This document shows positions 61,100-64,000 of a stretch of DNA of 64,000 bases, one piece after another (position 1 is the stretch's first letter; each line of letters begins with the position of its first letter). Origin of the DNA: Streptomyces sp. NBC_00425 (GTDB taxonomy: Bacteria > Actinomycetota > Actinomycetes > Streptomycetales > Streptomycetaceae); assembly GCF_036030735.1 (NCBI RefSeq), contig NZ_CP107928.1, positions 9,114,001-9,178,000 of the forward strand. The letters are read 5' to 3'. Position numbers and translations under genes: made by a program. The notes under the pieces were generated by a model that was given only the letters and a program-made list of their open reading frames with translations, did no database searches and was not told where the DNA came from.

Positions 61100-61278
61100 G
61101 TGGGGTAGGCCAATACGCCGTGTCCGGGACGCCCGGCAACAACCGCTCCATCGTCGGCCACGCGCCCGTGCTGGAGTCGATGTGGTCGATCCTCGCCCAG
61201 CCCGCCGACCTACGGCACCATGACCGCCTGGAGCGCAATAGACGGCCTGGGCCGTCGGCTGGGGCTGATCCCGCTCGC

Positions 61279-61653
61279 TCAGCCGAAGAAGCCCACGATC
61301 CGGGCGATCCGGTTGTCCGGGGTGAACTCGACGAAGTCGAGTCCGGGAAGCTCCCGGCCGTGGTCCACACCTGCGGCGACGATGGGGTCGGGCGCGGTCA
61401 TCAGCCAGCTGAACCTGCCGACGCCGTGGTGGGTGTCCAGGCCGCTGGTGGGGCGGAGGGTGAAGCCGGGATACCGTTCGGCCGTGCCGAGGACGAGCCG
61501 GACCATGCTCTCGATGCCCATGACGGTGTCGGTCATCGTGTCGGTGTAGGTGCTGTCCTTGGTCCAGCATCGGGCGAAGGCCGCCGCGATGGTCTCGGCA
61601 TCGTCCCCGCTCCACGCCGCCGCGTAGTCGGCGATCGCCTGCTGTCGTTCCAT
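61279..61653 (-). CDS. NTF2-like/SnoaL-fold protein
   Basis: A 124-residue protein of the SnoaL-like polyketide cyclase/NTF2 superfamily: QQAIADYAAAWSGDDAETIAAAFARCWTKDSTYTDTMTDTVMGIESMVRLV at the start, GLDTHHGVGRFSWLM in the middle and DFVEFTPDNRIARIVGFFG at the end. Such single-domain proteins bind or transform hydrophobic small molecules; function here is unknown. The ATG at 61653 has AGGAG at 5 bases; the GTG at 61659 does not. It diverges from a PadR gene. Confidence 0.87.
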   Translation of the reverse strand: MERQQAIADYAAAWSGDDAETIAAAFARCWTKDSTYTDTMTDTVMGIESMVRLVLGTAERYPGFTLRPTSGLDTHHGVGRFSWLMTAPDPIVAAGVDHGRELPGLDFVEFTPDNRIARIVGFFG

Positions 61654-61666
61654 GTCCACTCCTGAC

Positions 61667-61730
61667 TAGTCCAGACTTGAATACACCTGGACGGTAGGCC
61701 GTTACTGGGCAGATAGTCAAGACCGGACTA
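61667..61730. promoter_or_regulatory. Divergent operator region with imperfect inverted repeats
   Basis: TAGTCCAGACTTGA (61667-61680) and TCAAGACCGGACTA (61717-61730) are inverted copies matching at 12 of 14 bases. They bracket the AT-richer centre between the NTF2-like and PadR genes and overlap the likely promoters of both. PadR binding is the natural explanation. Confidence 0.65.
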
Positions 61731-61741
61731 GGGTGGTGCCC

Positions 61742-62254
61742 ATGTCAGTCGGTGGTTATCTCGTACTGGGCCTACTGCTGGACGGTCCCGCCTCGGGCTA
61801 CGAGCTCGGCGCGCGGGCGTCCAGGGCAGTGGCCTACTTCTGGCCGATCACTCGGTCGCACATCTATGCCGAGCTTCCCAAACTGGTGGATCGCGGGCAT
61901 GCCACGGTGCAGCACGTCGTCCAGGAGGCGGTGCCAGACAAGCGGGTCTACACCGCAACCGACGCCGGCCTGCACGCCTTCCGAGGGTGGCTGGACGGCT
62001 TCAACACGGTCTCCGAACGCGCCCGTCAACCGTTGCAGATCCAGCTGCATTTCGCCCAGCACACCAGCACCGAGCACCTGCTCGGACAGCTCGATCAATG
62101 GGAGGCGGAGCTGCGCAACACTCTCGTGCTGTGCCAGGAACTCCTCGACGAGTACACGGACCACGCCGGCCGCAGCCTGACCGCACGGTTCGCGATCAAC
62201 CGCGCCGAGGCGGACCTCACGTGGATCGGCGAGGCCCGCGCGACGCTGTCCTGA
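61742..62254 (+). CDS. PadR family transcriptional regulator
   Basis: The 170-residue protein has a PadR winged helix (YLVLGLLLDGPASGYELGARASRAVAYFWPITRSHIYAELPKLVDRGHATVQHV, then PDKRVYTATDAGLHAFRGWLDG) and the helical PadR C-terminal domain (IQLHFAQHTSTEHLLGQLDQWEAELRNTL). PadR proteins repress neighbouring genes until they bind small aromatic or hydrophobic ligands. The target is likely the divergent NTF2-like gene. The ATG at 61742 was chosen; a GTG at 61733 is in frame. Confidence 0.92.
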   Translation: MSVGGYLVLGLLLDGPASGYELGARASRAVAYFWPITRSHIYAELPKLVDRGHATVQHVVQEAVPDKRVYTATDAGLHAFRGWLDGFNTVSERARQPLQIQLHFAQHTSTEHLLGQLDQWEAELRNTLVLCQELLDEYTDHAGRSLTARFAINRAEADLTWIGEARATLS

Positions 62255-62401
62255 ACCTCGTCATGCGCTACCGATTCCACCTCACCACCCTCAACACCTG
62301 ACGGCGGACATGCCCACGATCGGCTCCAGAGTCAACCCCCGAAGGATTTCCGGAGCGGACCACTAAGGGTCGCAGCCACGACGGCCAGCTTCCTCACGCG
62401 G

Positions 62402-63055
62402 TTAGCGATGTGCGGTGGCGGTGATGCGACCATAGCCGACGATGTGGTTGCTCATCGTGACAGCGGCGACCGCCGGCGTGGTGGCAGCGTTCAGCTTCAG
62501 ATTGGCCGTGTCCAGCGCATATACAGTGATCTTGTAGTGATGTGTGATGTCCCCGGCGGGCGGGCAGGGTCCCAGGTAACCGGGCGCACCCGCATCGTTG
62601 GTGCCTGCCACGGCCCCCGAGGGCAGCGTCCGGCCCAGGCTGTGCTGAGAAGCCGGGATATCCCAAGTCATCCAGTGCCAGAATCCGCTGCCGGTGGTGG
62701 TGTCAACGTCCTGCATCGACACCGCGTAGCTGCGGGCAGTCCTTGGTGCGCCGCTCCACTTCAGGCGGATCTGCTTGTTACCTCCGGTGCAGCCGAAGCC
62801 GTTGGCCCAGGCGTTGGCCGGGATCTTGTGGGTTTCGCTCAGGTCCGGGCTGGTAAGCGTAAATACGTGGGCTGCGGCGGGAATGCCGGACCGCACCTTG
62901 ATACGGCCGTATGAGTCATGCTGGTGAGGGGCCGTCTGATGGGTGGTGCTCTTGTGGTGCTCGCCACTCTCGGCAGACGCCACCGCGCTCGCACCAGCGA
63001 TAAGCGCGGCCGTGCCCACCAGAGCAGCAGCGTACTTTCGGGTGGTCTTCGTCAT
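62402..63055 (-). CDS. Secreted PEBP/YbhB-like protein
   Basis: A 217-residue precursor with a signal peptide (RKYAAALVGTAALIAGASAVASA). The mature domain follows the phosphatidylethanolamine-binding fold: FTLTSPDLSETHKIPANAWANGFGCTGGNKQIRLKWSGAPRTARSYAVSMQDVD, FWHWMTWDIPAS (family DPD/HW region) and YLGPCPPAGDITHHYKITVYALD (GxCPP). Bacterial members (YbhB/YbcL) bind phospholipids; some inhibit kinases or proteases. Extra histidines and two cysteines are present. The ATG at 63055 has GAGGAG at 7 bases; the longer start at 63079 is unlikely. Lower GC than the surrounding genes suggests transfer. Confidence 0.87.
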   Translation of the reverse strand: MTKTTRKYAAALVGTAALIAGASAVASAESGEHHKSTTHQTAPHQHDSYGRIKVRSGIPAAAHVFTLTSPDLSETHKIPANAWANGFGCTGGNKQIRLKWSGAPRTARSYAVSMQDVDTTTGSGFWHWMTWDIPASQHSLGRTLPSGAVAGTNDAGAPGYLGPCPPAGDITHHYKITVYALDTANLKLNAATTPAVAAVTMSNHIVGYGRITATAHR

Positions 63056-63811
63056 GGACTTCTCCTCATAGATGGTCAAACAGATGCGCTTCGGGGCGTG
63101 TGCCCAGCCAGCTGGGGGAATTGATCACGCGGGACGAGTACGCCCTGGAAGTGACTGTCGAGCCCCGTGAAACTTGTCCGGCAGCAGGCAGCCGATCTAG
63201 GCACGGTGCGGCTGGTCCGCGACGGTATCGCTGACCAGCCGCAGCTTCGCCAGCCCTGTCCGGGCGGCGCCGGCAGGAGAGCGCCCCAGCAGCGCCGGAG
63301 AACCGAGCCAGTCATGCTGCGCATCACCATCGACCCAAGGCAACGGGGGGTGGAATCGTGAGTGTCCGCCCAACACCGTTGGTGCGAACCCCAATGGATC
63401 CACCCAGCGATGGCGTATGACTTCCACACCGCCTGGACAGGGTTCACCGGGACTGCTGGGCGCATTCGACCCGATCGGGATGGCAGCTGGCTGCCATGTG
63501 TTGGTTGGTCAACCGCCCCACGGTGCCGGGGCATCGCCAACGAGAGCAGGAACAGTGCCTGATGCGCCGCGCCACCCGCCGCCAGCCGAGTCGGTTGCAT
63601 CGAGTCGGATGGCTTCAAGCCGAGCGGGCCGGCTGTAGGGATGCGGGCGCCTTCGAGAGGTAATGCCCTGGCCAGCGCTATCCCGACGTGGCTGGCTCAC
63701 AGACCTGCCGACACATCGGCTGTCCCGAGCGTGAGAGCGGGCATCCGTACTTCCGCGATCACAGGGCGTCTGTCGTCGTAGCAGGCGCTGGAGTGGCTTA
63801 CTCGATGACAG
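63056..63811. other. Intergenic region, no gene seen
   Basis: This 756-base stretch holds several open frames on both strands, none with Streptomyces codon bias, a good start or family motifs. Its composition is mixed and it may contain decayed mobile or gene remnants. Confidence 0.5.
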
Positions 63812-64000
63812 TCAGGCGGGGTCGCTGGTGCCGACCAGCAGAGCCCGGCCGAGGGTGTGCTGGATCATGAGAATGTTGACCAGAGCAGCACTGGCGTTGG
63901 GGGGAACCTCAAGGACGGGCACCGAGAGCGCGGTGAGGCAGAGAAAGAGGCGGTGCGTGCCACTCCCGGGCGGCGGCTGGACTCCGCTGTAGGCGGCCAC
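63812..64000 (-). CDS. PEBP/YbhB-like protein, C-terminal part
   Basis: The visible 62 codons, open at the right edge, read AAYSGVQPPPGSGTHRLFLCLTALSVPVLEVPPNASAALVNILMIQHTLGRALLVGTS. The segment GVQPPPGSGTHR followed by an aliphatic strand and HTLGRALLVG is the end of the YbhB/YbcL PEBP fold. It would be a second PEBP-like gene on the same strand as the one at 62402. The N-terminus and start are beyond the window. Confidence 0.7.
   Translation of the reverse strand: MAAYSGVQPPPGSGTHRLFLCLTALSVPVLEVPPNASAALVNILMIQHTLGRALLVGTSDPA

Noticed and set aside
61100..61278. Plus-strand frame reading GNNRSIVGHAPVLESMW as a gene fragment
   Set aside because: It is short, has no start or recognised family and lies at the IS630 edge. 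It may be a remnant but I cannot support a call.
63076..63618. 180-residue minus-strand frame as a gene
   Set aside because: It has no convincing start site or ribosome binding site, poor codon bias, and no recognisable motif.

Overview
The window is chromosomal DNA of a Streptomyces or a very close relative. The evidence is very high GC with strong third-position GC bias, many GTG starts with GGAGG-type ribosome binding sites, and typical Streptomyces families: an isorenieratene carotenoid cluster, a large SARP regulator with NB-ARC and TPR domains, an HTH-nSTAND-WD40 giant, STAS and HATPase regulators, an SCO6745-family protein, and an RHH/Doc-like pair. Nothing identifies the species.

Layout. 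1-8.3 kb is a carotenoid locus. The arm crtE-crtI-crtB (minus strand, running off the left edge) diverges from an ECF sigma factor, a small HxxxCxxC anti-sigma-like protein and crtY-crtT-crtU (plus strand). Together these would make geranylgeranyl diphosphate, phytoene, lycopene, beta-carotene and then the aromatic carotenoid isorenieratene. 8.4-18 kb holds a TetR regulator, a secreted phosphodiesterase/nuclease-like protein, a DinB protein, a MerR-type regulator behind a 450-nt hairpin-rich leader, an MpaB-like oxygenase, a DUF2235 hydrolase, a hemerythrin protein, a ZIP transporter, a cold-shock protein, initiator tRNA and a GlsB-type membrane protein. 18-26 kb holds a methyltransferase, an AI-2E-type permease, galU, a divergent STAS/HATPase pair, a PLP decarboxylase divergent from a MarR regulator with tandem 15-bp repeats between them, and two secreted proteins flanked by look-alike hairpins.

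26-41 kb contains the 1321-residue HTH-nSTAND-WD40 protein, membrane proteins, an RHH/Doc-like pair with a degenerate Fic motif, an MHS-family transporter, an Eis-like acetyltransferase, a protein mannosyltransferase, a PRC-barrel protein, and a secreted protein divergent from an ArsR-like regulator across a perfect 18-bp inverted repeat. 40.7-44.3 kb is a tight operon encoding a TetR protein with a redoxin-like tail, a winged-helix protein, and a PPDK-like enzyme that lacks the PEP/pyruvate domain. 44.5-56.2 kb holds an acyltransferase, a GH16-like secreted enzyme, an MFS/LysR pair, a second nuclease-like plus DinB pair, a GNAT, membrane and lipoproteins and an orphan SARP.

56.2-61.1 kb is a pile-up of mobile DNA. 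An IS1380-family element has inserted exactly at the SARP stop codon and is itself interrupted near its right terminal repeat by a group II intron whose reverse transcriptase carries an in-frame amber codon. A frameshifted IS630-family transposase follows. 61.2-64 kb holds an NTF2-like protein divergent from a PadR regulator and two PEBP/YbhB-like proteins. Most regulators are paired divergently with one probable target, and several of these pairs keep readable operator-like symmetry in the gap.
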